Of a DNA stretch of 21,090 bases, positions 8,391 to 15,828 are shown in pieces. Below the pieces are notes generated by a model. The model made no database searches, had not been told where the DNA came from, and saw only the letters and a list, made by a program, of their open reading frames with translations. Both the position numbers and the translations under genes were made by a program. Source of the stretch: Bacteroidota bacterium (GTDB lineage Bacteria; Bacteroidota; Bacteroidia; Flavobacteriales; Weeksellaceae); contig JAEXBA010000040.1 in the NCBI GenBank assembly GCA_023457935.1, positions 1-21,090 of the forward strand, given 5' to 3'. Each line of letters starts with the position of its first letter. The stretch's first letter is position 1.

Positions 8391-8873
8391 ATGAAGTATT
8401 CGGAAATCATAATGATTATTACGGCAATAATGGTGGCATTAATGGCAGGATTTTTCTTTTCCTACTCCGTTTCCGTAATGTTAGGTCTGAAAAAGATGAG
8501 CAGCTTGGATTTTATTGTAACGATGAAAAACATCAATAGAGAAATTCAGAACTTTCTTTTCTTACTCTGCTTTTTTGGAAGTTTAAGCGGGTTATTTGTT
8601 TCTTCATTTGTTTTCAGAAACAGTGAGGTTTCGGTATATGTTTTTTCAGGACTGTTCTGCTACTTTATAGGTGCGTTTCTGGTAACAGTAATTTTTAATG
8701 TGCCGCTTAACAGCCGATTGGAAACTTTCGACATTAACGCTGCCACAAATATGACGGTTGAGGAAATGCGCGCCGATTTTGAAAAGAAATGGAATTTCTG
8801 GAACAACGTCCGTACCTTTTCCTCTTTTCTGGCTCTGTTATGTCTTATCCTAGCCTGTATAAAATTGAAATAA
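8391..8873 (+). CDS. DUF1772-like (anthrone oxygenase type) small membrane protein
   Basis: 160 aa from the ATG at 8391; two GTG codons directly before it (8385, 8388) overlap the upstream stop and are less likely starts. Four membrane helices are visible: IIMIITAIMVALMAGFFFSY, a second after NFLFLLCFFGSLSGLFV, a third at VYVFSGLFCYFIGAFLVTV, and a C-terminal one at FSSFLALLCLILAC. The VIFNVPLNSRLE motif following helix three and the W/N-rich WNFWNNVRTF before helix four are typical of DUF1772 proteins. The family is poorly characterised; some fungal members act on anthrones, but bacterial members are of unknown role. Co-transcribed with the NAD(P)-binding protein, with only five bases between stop and start. 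Confidence 0.75.
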   Translation: MKYSEIIMIITAIMVALMAGFFFSYSVSVMLGLKKMSSLDFIVTMKNINREIQNFLFLLCFFGSLSGLFVSSFVFRNSEVSVYVFSGLFCYFIGAFLVTVIFNVPLNSRLETFDINAATNMTVEEMRADFEKKWNFWNNVRTFSSFLALLCLILACIKLK

Positions 8874-8997
8874 AAAGAAAACAAAAGCGAAAATTTATTG
8901 TGCAGAACTGCCGAATAAGTTATTTTTTTGTTAAGATTCAGAAAAATACTTGAATTGAGGGTTGGTATTGTGTAAATTGAAATTCTAAAATCATGGA

Positions 8998-9504
8998 ATG
9001 AAGAAATCACTTAATTTTTCAATGCTTGTAATTGCGTTAATGTGGAGTTGTTCACCAAAAAGCGAAGGCAAAACAGAAAATGTAATATCCAAAGATACTG
9101 CAACAGTAATAACTCCTGAAAAGAATGACGATTCGGCAGAGGTTGGAACTGAACAGAATACTGATTTGCCAATCAATAACGAAGAACAATTAGCCGCGGA
9201 GCTTCAGGAAGATCTTAAAAACCTGTCGGCAGAAAGCATTGCGGAAAAATGGCTGACGACTTACGACCGGCTTCCTGAAAAATACAAAAATACAGTAGTT
9301 ACTTCCAACGGATCTTTTCCTTTGGATTAAGGTAATTTTGATGCTTTAAACAGAGGCTTTTCCTGGGGATGTGATCAGAATGAGAAGTTATTTACGGTGT
9401 GGGAAATCCTTTCCGAAAAAACAGCTCAGAAAAGCAAAACTGACGCTTACAGAAGTGGTATCGTGACACAGTATTTTCGGAATCAAATTCTGCAATGTCA
9501 GTAA
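8998..9504 (+). pseudogene. Lipoprotein gene split by an in-frame TAA (or a short 110-aa lipoprotein)
   Basis: The frame starts with ATG at 8998 and gives a lipoprotein signal (MKKSLNFSMLVIALMWSC, with Cys18 as the likely lipidated residue), an acidic low-complexity linker, and then LSAESIAEKWLTTYDRLPEKYKN. A TAA at 9328-9330 stops it after 110 aa. In the same frame the next 57 codons remain open to a TAA at 9502-9504 and read like protein (NFDALNRGFSWGCDQNEKL, FTVWEILSEKTAQKS), whereas another frame there soon hits stops. The simplest reading is a nonsense mutation, for example GAA to TAA, in a roughly 168-aa lipoprotein of unknown function. A genuine short protein followed by non-coding DNA, or a sequencing error, cannot be excluded. 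Confidence 0.55.
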
Positions 9505-9632
9505 TGCGATTAGTATTTTATTTATGTTAGTCTTCGATTTTTCAGTCTTTATTGGGTGGTTTTCCATCTGAAAAGCAAGATTGAACAGGAGAAAATAGAA
9601 CTATCATCAAAATTATTGCAAAACCTAAAACA

Positions 9633-9935
9633 ATGTATTTACTGCAAGGAAAACTTACCGCAAAAGAAGGCCACAAAAAAGAACTGGCACAAATCCCTAT
9701 TGAAGCATCTCATCTGATTTCACAAGCTAAAGGATCAAAAATATATGTTGTAGGAGAAAATGAAAATGACGATAATGATGTTTATGTAACAGAGATTTTG
9801 GAATCTAAAGAAGACCATGATAATTCCTTGAATTTTCCGGGGGTTAAAGAGTTAATTTTAAAAGCGATGCCCATTCTTTCTGGCGCACCTAAAAAAGGTA
9901 GCGAGTTTAAGATCTTGGGCGGATCCGGAATTTAA
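9633..9935 (+). CDS. Antibiotic biosynthesis monooxygenase (ABM)-like protein
   Basis: 100 aa, about the usual length for a single ABM/YgiN-type ferredoxin-like domain. The beta-strand start MYLLQGKLTAKEGHKKELAQI, the acidic loop NENDDNDVYVTEILESKEDHDNSL where ABM proteins usually carry their strand-plus-WxS/D-x-HxxS-like segment, and the final LILKAMPILSG helix fit this fold. ABM-like proteins include quinol monooxygenases and heme-degrading enzymes, but no specific substrate can be read here. The Crp/Fnr-type gene starts 22 bases later on the same strand, so the two are likely one operon and the regulator may control this enzyme. Confidence 0.75.
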   Translation: MYLLQGKLTAKEGHKKELAQIPIEASHLISQAKGSKIYVVGENENDDNDVYVTEILESKEDHDNSLNFPGVKELILKAMPILSGAPKKGSEFKILGGSGI

Positions 9936-9957
9936 TCATCAACCCCATCCTTCTGTC

Positions 9958-10539
9958 ATGAATGAGTTTAAAAAATTTAAAGACTGGCTTCGCCATGTTT
10001 CTTTTCTGACCGAAGAAGACTGTCAGCTGTTCGAACCCTCACTGAATATCAGATCAATAAAAGCGAAGGATATTATTTTAAAGGAAGGCAAAACCTGTGA
10101 AGAAATTGGTTTTATTAATAAAGGTTGCTTCAGAACATATTATTTAGCAGACGGAAAAGAAATTAATACTCATTTTTCTTTTGAAGATGAATTTGTAACT
10201 GATTATAACAGTTTTCTGGAAAAAAAACCGAGCCGCTATTATATACAGGCTTTGGAAGATTGCGAAACGGTATCTTTTAACTTATCTGCCTTACAAAATG
10301 CCTACAACCAATCCCAAAACTGGGAACGTTTCGGAAGAATGATGGCTGAGCATTCTTATAAACTCACCACCCAAAGGGTTGAAAGTTTTTTATTTATGGA
10401 TGGTGAACAGCGCTACCGTGAGTTACTCACTAACAACCCCCATATTTTACAAAGAATTCCGCTTTATCATATAGCTTCATACTTAGGACTTGAGAGAGAA
10501 TCCCTTAGCAGACTCCGAAAAAAAATTGCCACCAAATAG
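9958..10539 (+). CDS. Crp/Fnr-family transcriptional regulator
   Basis: 193 aa. The N-terminal two thirds form a cyclic-nucleotide-binding-like beta barrel (SIKAKDIILKEGKTCEEIGF, INKGCFRTYYLADGKEI, then THFSFEDEFVTDY). The C-terminus carries the helix-turn-helix IPLYHIASYLGLERESLSRLRKKI, characteristic of Bacteroidota Crp/Fnr regulators. The cAMP phosphate-binding cassette of classical Crp is absent, and there is no Fnr cysteine cluster, so its signal is unknown. It follows the ABM-like gene by 22 bases. A second regulator of the same type, with a very similar recognition helix, lies at 15277-15828. Confidence 0.88.
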   Translation: MNEFKKFKDWLRHVSFLTEEDCQLFEPSLNIRSIKAKDIILKEGKTCEEIGFINKGCFRTYYLADGKEINTHFSFEDEFVTDYNSFLEKKPSRYYIQALEDCETVSFNLSALQNAYNQSQNWERFGRMMAEHSYKLTTQRVESFLFMDGEQRYRELLTNNPHILQRIPLYHIASYLGLERESLSRLRKKIATK

Positions 10540-10627
10540 CATATTGTAACATTTGTCAATTTTCTTCTATCGCGAAGTCGTGACTTTTGTGGTGTAAAAT
10601 TAATGTTTCACCTAAAAAGTCAAAAAA

Positions 10628-11251
10628 ATGAAAAACCTAATTTTTTCCCTTGCAACTGCAGCGATGGTTCTGTCTGGTTGCAACACCAAAAGTCAAATAA
10701 TCGTTCCTTTAAGCCAATCTGTAGAATTGGAAACCCATTATCAGATCATTTGGGACGGCGTCGGCAAAGCTTACAAATACAATAATGGTAAGTGGCTTCG
10801 CGCTGAAAGCTACGATTATCAGTTCAATGTAGTACAGAACAGAATGGATAACCAATGGAAATCCGTAAAAACGCTTCAACGTCTCCATCCCGATTATGAT
10901 GGGCGTGCGGGAAACCGCTACCAAACCATGTATTTCGAAGTTACATATCAAAAGGCAGCAGACGGAAAAGTTGCAGCCAACATTACATCAACACTTGGAA
11001 ATGGTAGTGGAACAACAGATACTGAATTCCGGAATTCCATTTTAACGATGGACATCGGCGGCAGTAAATTTATGCCTTATAATAAGTGCAGAATTACTCA
11101 GCATTATGATTATGAAGAAGGCAAACTTACCGAAACAGTAGAACTCTATAAAGAGAAAGATGGACAAGAAATACCCTTCATGAAGAATGAAGAAACAGCA
11201 TTCATTTTCATTAAAAGCAAGCTGGACAAAGCGCCAACCATTTTTAAATAA
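10628..11251 (+). CDS. Lipoprotein of unknown function
   Basis: 207 aa with a clear lipoprotein signal: MKNLIFSLATAAMVLSGC, lipobox LSGC with Cys18 as the acylation site. The mature part is predicted to be mostly beta: HYQIIWDGVGKAYKYNNGKW, YQTMYFEVTYQKAADGKVA and KCRITQHYDYEEGKLTETVE suggest alternating strands, as in small periplasmic or outer-membrane-anchored beta proteins. I do not recognise the family. It lies 88 bases after the Crp/Fnr gene, far enough for its own promoter, and ends just before a decayed region. The start is the ATG after an A-rich stretch. Confidence 0.75.
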   Translation: MKNLIFSLATAAMVLSGCNTKSQIIVPLSQSVELETHYQIIWDGVGKAYKYNNGKWLRAESYDYQFNVVQNRMDNQWKSVKTLQRLHPDYDGRAGNRYQTMYFEVTYQKAADGKVAANITSTLGNGSGTTDTEFRNSILTMDIGGSKFMPYNKCRITQHYDYEEGKLTETVELYKEKDGQEIPFMKNEETAFIFIKSKLDKAPTIFK

Positions 11252-11304
11252 TAAGGAGTGCTTTGTGGATACAAGTATTTCATCCTTTACTTGAGACTAT
11301 TGAA

Positions 11305-11370
11305 CTGATGCACCATCTAAAATCGAATTATATCGAGATCAATCAGTTTGAGAAAATCAGTAAGAAACTG
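11305..11370 (+). pseudogene. Remnant of a second ABC1/UbiB-kinase 3' end
   Basis: The bases from 11307 align to the 3' end of the kinase gene from 6684, running through the stop-codon region and into its terminator. In translation, LMHHLKSNYIEINQFEKI here matches MMHHLKANHIEINQFKKI at the C-terminus of the intact kinase. The similarity fades upstream of the MHHL codons, the stop codon is lost, and no other part of the kinase gene is present. This is a relic of a duplicated or replaced kinase gene, not a functional gene. Confidence 0.75.
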
Positions 11371-11387
11371 ATTCAACAAATAAAAAG

Positions 11388-11415
11388 AAAACAGCAGATT
11401 TCTCTGCTGTTTTTT
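11388..11415 (+). terminator. Duplicated copy of the ABC1 kinase terminator
   Basis: An 11-bp stem (left arm 11388-11398, right arm 11403-11413), TTTC loop and T run are identical in stem core and loop to the terminator at 6764-6793. It follows the kinase remnant in the same relative position as in the intact copy. It probably still terminates transcription coming from the lipoprotein gene at 10628-11251, which has no terminator of its own. Confidence 0.85.
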
Positions 11416-11439
11416 GTTAGAAAGGAATCAAGCAGTTAA

Positions 11440-11909
11440 CTACTCCACTATTATTGTAATGAGAACAGCTCCTATCATGGTCATTGCAAAGACAGCAGCC
11501 ATGTACAGAACCGTCCACATTACAAAATTCAGGTTCCTGCCCAAAGTACCTAGCTTTGATTCAGAAAATCTTTCAAAGCGTCTGTAAAACCTGTTTTTTC
11601 TTATTTCAATTCTGCGTATCCGTTCTTCATTTCCGCCGCTGATCTCCGTATCAATCAGGACAACAGCATTGATGTACCTTCCGTAGTAATGGTGATACCA
11701 TTATTTACTCACAGAATAAAGCAACTACCTGGATATGCGCGGATTCGCAGTCTCACGGGTGTCGGAAGGAATTTGAATTCATTCCGCAGAATCATCCCGC
11801 AGACCAGAGCCGGACCGAATGCCAGATTATTGGAAAGATAATACTGTTTGTTCAGTTCAAACTGGTGCAGAAGATCTTTAATTGAATCCTGTAATCTAAC
11901 TGCTTTAGT
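11440..11909 (-). pseudogene. Frameshifted remnant of a membrane protein gene
   Basis: Two adjacent minus-strand frames without a usable start read as one broken protein. The upstream piece (11712-11909) contains DSIKDLLHQFELNKQYYLSN, LAFGPALVCGMILRNEF and LPTPVRLRIRAYPG, then meets a TGA at 11709-11711. The downstream piece, in another frame (11440-11700), contains WYHHYYGRYINAVVLIDTE, RFYRRFERFSESKLGTLGRN and a final hydrophobic helix (FVMWTVLYMAAVFAMTMIGA) ending at a TAG. Both frames have stops at the junction, so at least one frameshift and one nonsense change are needed. I do not recognise the family; the C-terminal helix suggests a membrane-anchored protein. Confidence 0.55.
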
Positions 11910-12073
11910 CTAGAAAATTAAAGCGTTGGTCTAAATTCTTTGCTAAAAGCCGGCAGTTCTTATACGTTTGCTGTGGTAAATGAGCAAAGCGGCGTTCAGA
12001 ACATATTCAGACGAATGTTGACAATTATAAACATACCTCTTCCATATAAATCACAAATGATGAGGGAACAAAT

Positions 12074-12103
12074 GCCTGCAAATGTCTGTTTGTGGGCTTT
12101 TTT
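12074..12103 (+). terminator. Terminator-like hairpin upstream of the adhesin gene
   Basis: A 9-bp stem with two G-U pairs (GCCTGCAAA at 12074-12082 with TTTGTGGGC at 12089-12097) and a 6-base loop is followed by six Ts. No intact plus-strand gene ends just before it, so it may be a leftover of a lost gene in this decayed stretch or may insulate the adhesin operon from readthrough. The surrounding 11910-12158 shows no convincing gene. Confidence 0.5.
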
Positions 12104-12158
12104 ATTGACAGAAACGAATTGAAGCCAGAACTCAATTCTTCAGAAATAACACGATGAT

Positions 12159-14726
12159 ATGAAAAAATCTATCTTTTTGGGGCTTCTGCTCTTTTTCTCT
12201 TTACTGTTTTTTAGAGCGCAGGCAGCATGTCCGCCCAATTCAGCAGTCTCTTTAACATCCGTAACCAGTACGCCGAGAACATGCGGAGCAAACGGAACGG
12301 TAACAGCATCTTTTGCGCCTTCAGGATCAGGAAGTAATGTTACCCTGCAGCTGATTTCCGCCGAAAGCGTAATTGCGAGCGTAACACAATCGGCCAGTCC
12401 ACATACTTTCGGCACGCTGAATCCCGGAACCTATCAGGTAAGAGTGGTCTGCGCAGAAAACAACAATACGGTTTATGTTACTCAGGACATTACTGTTGGT
12501 GACAACTATATCCCAATCAGCGCAGCAGACATCAGCACTTCTGTATGTACTAATTTCACTGCGGGCGGAACCATAACTGTCAACAATGTAACCGGCGGTA
12601 CTGCTCCTTATACTTATTCGTTCTATCAGTCGAACGATCCGGCTTATGATGATAACCTCAGCAACTATACCAGCAGCAATACAGCCACAGTACCTCAGTT
12701 TGGAAATTACCAGATCCGTGTGAAAGATGCCTGTGGAAATTACAGAACTTTTACAAGAACATTGCAGGCAACCAACACGAATCTTTTCAAGGTTTACTTT
12801 AAAATTACACCGGTATGCGGAACCGCACAGAACAATGCAGCTTATGACTGGAGTTCAGGATTTTCACAGTTTGAGTTGGCTGCAGGCTTCATGATGACCA
12901 TCTGGCACAGAGATGCAGCAGGAAACTCGGTTGGTGCACCCATCTTTGACGGATTATTTACAGGACAGAGTTTTCAGTATCCTGTTTCAGCAACAAAACT
13001 GTATAATATAAGAATTACCAACCGCTGCGGAATTGTGAGCAATTATTCCTTCTCCGATCCTTCGCCTGAATTTACACTTTCATCGAGCTATTCCGGATGC
13101 GGAGCTTCAGCAACGATGATCATCACCGGACAGCAGTCGGGCCATTACTGGGCAGTACCGGTTTCGGTTACAGTCCGGAATTCGTCTAACACAGTGGTTC
13201 ACACGACAACCGTGACTAACTTATCCACCGCATGGAACAGTCCGGCTTTAACGATGGACACCTACACGGTAACCTATACTGATCAGTGCGGAACCAGCCT
13301 AACGAAACAGATTGCCAATCCGCAGAATGCAGGCGCGGTATCCATAGGTGCCGATTACCTGTTGTGGAAATGCGAATCGGGACTGCCCGCGCAGACACAA
13401 ATCGGAACTACAGAGGTTGAACTTTTTGTCAACGGTTATCTGGATGACAAGCAAAATGCAGTCGTCACCATAGTAAGCGGTCCAAGTAATGTGGGAATGA
13501 CCGGTATTATTCAAAGCAACGGCAGATGGCTTTTTACCAACATGCTGCCGGGATTGTACACTTTCTCAATTACCAGCTGCGGAATTACCAATATTTATCC
13601 GCTTAATGTAAATCCGTCACAACCGCAGATTCTGAATTATTATCTCAATTCCGCCGCAGTTTCCTACTGTTCCGGAAACGGAAATATTGATTCTTCAGTT
13701 TTCTACAATGGTCCGAACACTTATCTGGTTGAACTTCTGAACAGTGCAGGAAGCGTTATTCAGAGCAATCTTACAGGAGACTTTCAGAATCTTCCTCCCG
13801 GAACCTATACAACGCGGTTAAGAATTAATCCGGGAACATGCGGCACTGTTTACTATGTTGATGGAGGTACACATATCATCAGCAGTGGAACTACAGGTCC
13901 GCAGATTACAGCTTCAACAGGAATTATCTGTGAGGACACGTCAGGAAATCCACTGGGAACCGGAACCATTTATGTTAACTTAAGCGGAGTTGCCAATTAT
14001 ACTCTGCAGTACCGTCAACAGGGAAGCTCTGCCGCCTGGACAACTATTAGCAACGCACCGGCAACAACCGTTATTTCCGGGCTTACTGCCAATACTACGT
14101 ACGAACTGCTGCTGACAGATGCATGCGGCGGTACCGACAACTCCAATGTACTGATCAATACCATGGGAAATCTGACTACATCAGGAAATACTCATCCTTG
14201 CGTTGGACAACCCTATGAACTTGCTGTTCCGTTCTATGCAGGAGCAACCTATACCTGGACCAATCCTCAGGGAGTTGTAGTTTCCAATACGAGAACCTAT
14301 GCCATTCAGAACTATACTGCAGCTTACGACGGAACCTATGTGGCAGAAATCAGATGGAACAACTGTGTAACCAGATATGTTTCTGTAACCATCGACAGCA
14401 CAAAATGCGGAACACCGATTAATACCAATGCCTGCTACCGCAATCCGGGTACTGCTGAGCCCATCCTCGATTCCAGACATGGAATCACAGCACTGGGAAG
14501 AGCCGGCGCCGACAATGGCAACTGGCCGATGGTTCGCAAAGGAGCCCATACCGTTCTGGAAGCAAAAACAAAGGGCTTTGTTCTGAACCGACTGACAACT
14601 GCACAGAAAAACACGCTTACTCCTACAAAAGGTATGGCTGTTTATGATACAGACCTGGACTGTTTAAGTATCTACGACGGAACTTCATGGAAATGTTTCA
14701 CTACTCAGGCCTGTCCTGTCAATTAA
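12159..14726 (+). CDS. Large secreted adhesin-like surface protein
   Basis: 855 aa. A signal peptide is clear (MKKSIFLGLLLFFSLLFFRA, then AQA before ACPPN). The mature protein is a series of beta-sandwich-like segments, each with recurring elements such as GTITVNNVTGGTAPYTYSFY (SprB-repeat-like), NPGTYQVRV, and paired cysteines about every 70-90 residues (for example DACGNYRTF, NRCGIVSNY, DQCGTSLT, SSCGITNIY). The last ~85 residues are a recognisable Flavobacteriia tail: ALGRAGADNGNWPMVRKGAH, then KTKGFVLNRLTTAQ, GMAVYDTDLDCL and IYDGTSWKCF. No classical type IX sorting domain is obvious. Low Lys, high Thr/Asn/Gly and the signal peptide support an exported surface or matrix protein. It is followed by a 174-aa secreted protein after 13 bases, with the same tail repeat. 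Confidence 0.85.
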   Translation: MKKSIFLGLLLFFSLLFFRAQAACPPNSAVSLTSVTSTPRTCGANGTVTASFAPSGSGSNVTLQLISAESVIASVTQSASPHTFGTLNPGTYQVRVVCAENNNTVYVTQDITVGDNYIPISAADISTSVCTNFTAGGTITVNNVTGGTAPYTYSFYQSNDPAYDDNLSNYTSSNTATVPQFGNYQIRVKDACGNYRTFTRTLQATNTNLFKVYFKITPVCGTAQNNAAYDWSSGFSQFELAAGFMMTIWHRDAAGNSVGAPIFDGLFTGQSFQYPVSATKLYNIRITNRCGIVSNYSFSDPSPEFTLSSSYSGCGASATMIITGQQSGHYWAVPVSVTVRNSSNTVVHTTTVTNLSTAWNSPALTMDTYTVTYTDQCGTSLTKQIANPQNAGAVSIGADYLLWKCESGLPAQTQIGTTEVELFVNGYLDDKQNAVVTIVSGPSNVGMTGIIQSNGRWLFTNMLPGLYTFSITSCGITNIYPLNVNPSQPQILNYYLNSAAVSYCSGNGNIDSSVFYNGPNTYLVELLNSAGSVIQSNLTGDFQNLPPGTYTTRLRINPGTCGTVYYVDGGTHIISSGTTGPQITASTGIICEDTSGNPLGTGTIYVNLSGVANYTLQYRQQGSSAAWTTISNAPATTVISGLTANTTYELLLTDACGGTDNSNVLINTMGNLTTSGNTHPCVGQPYELAVPFYAGATYTWTNPQGVVVSNTRTYAIQNYTAAYDGTYVAEIRWNNCVTRYVSVTIDSTKCGTPINTNACYRNPGTAEPILDSRHGITALGRAGADNGNWPMVRKGAHTVLEAKTKGFVLNRLTTAQKNTLTPTKGMAVYDTDLDCLSIYDGTSWKCFTTQACPVN

Positions 14727-14739
14727 ACACAAACTACTT

Positions 14740-15264
14740 ATGAAAAATACAGTTTCACTTATTATACTGCTGGTTTCATCATCTCTGCTTTACGGACAGG
14801 TTATTATCGGATCTGGAAAAACTGCACCTACGACCTCATCGGTTTCTCTAGAATTCGGAACGGAACAGAAAGGATTGGTTCTTCCCTGGGTAACCGGTAA
14901 AGACGATGTAGTAACCGCAGGAGTTGTTGACGGAACTCTCGTGTTTGATGCTTATGATCACAAAGTATATCTTCGTGCCGCCAATGTCTGGGAAGATCTG
15001 ACTGTAGAAACCAACGGCGCAGCAGATCTTACGCTGCAGAACGGCGCGGCTGAAAAAGCAGATGCGAAAGTCTCCATCGGAGCGCCTACCCCAACACCGG
15101 GAATACTTGTACTGGAAGAAAGTAATAAAGGTATGGTTCTGCCCCTCGTTACTTCGTATAAAAACATTTCCAGTCCGGCCGCCGGAATGATAGTGTACGA
15201 TACCACTGAAGACCTCTTCTGTGTTTTTAACGGAACGCAGTGGTCGTTTTGGCGCGGAACATAA
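14740..15264 (+). CDS. Small secreted protein with two tail-repeat units shared with the upstream adhesin
   Basis: 174 aa. Signal peptide MKNTVSLIILLVSSSLLYGQ with cleavage after YGQ. The mature chain holds two copies of the unit that ends the 855-aa protein: KGLVLPWVTGKDDVV through TLVFDAYDHKVYLRAANVW, and KGMVLPLVTSYKNIS through GMIVYDTTEDLFCVFNGTQW. The first copy is less conserved. Such proteins are frequent beside large secreted proteins in Chryseobacterium-like genomes, and their role is unknown; assembly with, or capping of, the larger protein is an inference. It starts 13 bases after the adhesin stop, and the Crp/Fnr gene starts 12 bases after its own stop, so it is in the same transcript. 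Confidence 0.8.
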   Translation: MKNTVSLIILLVSSSLLYGQVIIGSGKTAPTTSSVSLEFGTEQKGLVLPWVTGKDDVVTAGVVDGTLVFDAYDHKVYLRAANVWEDLTVETNGAADLTLQNGAAEKADAKVSIGAPTPTPGILVLEESNKGMVLPLVTSYKNISSPAAGMIVYDTTEDLFCVFNGTQWSFWRGT

Positions 15265-15276
15265 AAACCGTAACGG

Positions 15277-15828
15277 ATGTTCTTCTGTAAAATCAACAGC
15301 CAAAATATCAATTCCGAACTGATACGCAGAATCAGGGAACAGTCGGACCGCCATAAGCTGAAAAAAGGAACCGTGATTTCCCAAACAGGAATCTATCTTT
15401 TCTCGGAAGGCGCAGTGCGGGTTTTTATCATTGATACCAGCGGAACAGAGCAAACGGTTGAACTGTTTGAATCTAACTGTCTTATTTTTAATAAACCGAC
15501 AAATAACCACAATAACATTCTTCATATTGAATGCCTGACCACGGCAACCTGCTTCGAACTTACAACCGAAGCCTTAAACCGCTTAATAAGTGAAAATCCG
15601 GATTTCATCAGAGATCTGCAGTGCTGTCAGGAGAAATCGTTCCTGAAGTTACTGGATACGTTTTCCCAGAATTCGCTGCCTGCGATGGAAAGGTATCAGC
15701 GGTACATACTGAAAGAACCGTGGTTATCCCAAAAAACGCCGGTTAAATATCTGGCTTCCTATCTTGGTATTCATGCCAACAGTTTAAGCCGGCTCAGACG
15801 CAATTATAAAAAAATCCAAAAAGAATGA
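15277..15828 (+). CDS. Crp/Fnr-family transcriptional regulator
   Basis: 183 aa. The N-terminal beta-barrel part is short (KLKKGTVISQTGIYLFSEG, AVRVFIIDTSGTEQTVELFE), followed by the dimer helix region and a C-terminal helix-turn-helix (TPVKYLASYLGIHANSLSRL, then RRNYKKI). This C-terminus closely resembles that of the Crp/Fnr gene at 9958. No cAMP-binding cassette or Fe-S cysteine set is visible. Its start is 12 bases after the secreted-protein gene, and its end overlaps the hydrolase start by ATGA, so it sits inside the surface-protein operon and may autoregulate it. Confidence 0.87.
   Translation: MFFCKINSQNINSELIRRIREQSDRHKLKKGTVISQTGIYLFSEGAVRVFIIDTSGTEQTVELFESNCLIFNKPTNNHNNILHIECLTTATCFELTTEALNRLISENPDFIRDLQCCQEKSFLKLLDTFSQNSLPAMERYQRYILKEPWLSQKTPVKYLASYLGIHANSLSRLRRNYKKIQKE

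Noticed and set aside
11940..12122. 60-codon plus-strand frame before the adhesin gene
   Set aside because: It runs through the terminator-like hairpin and has no coding character beyond being open.
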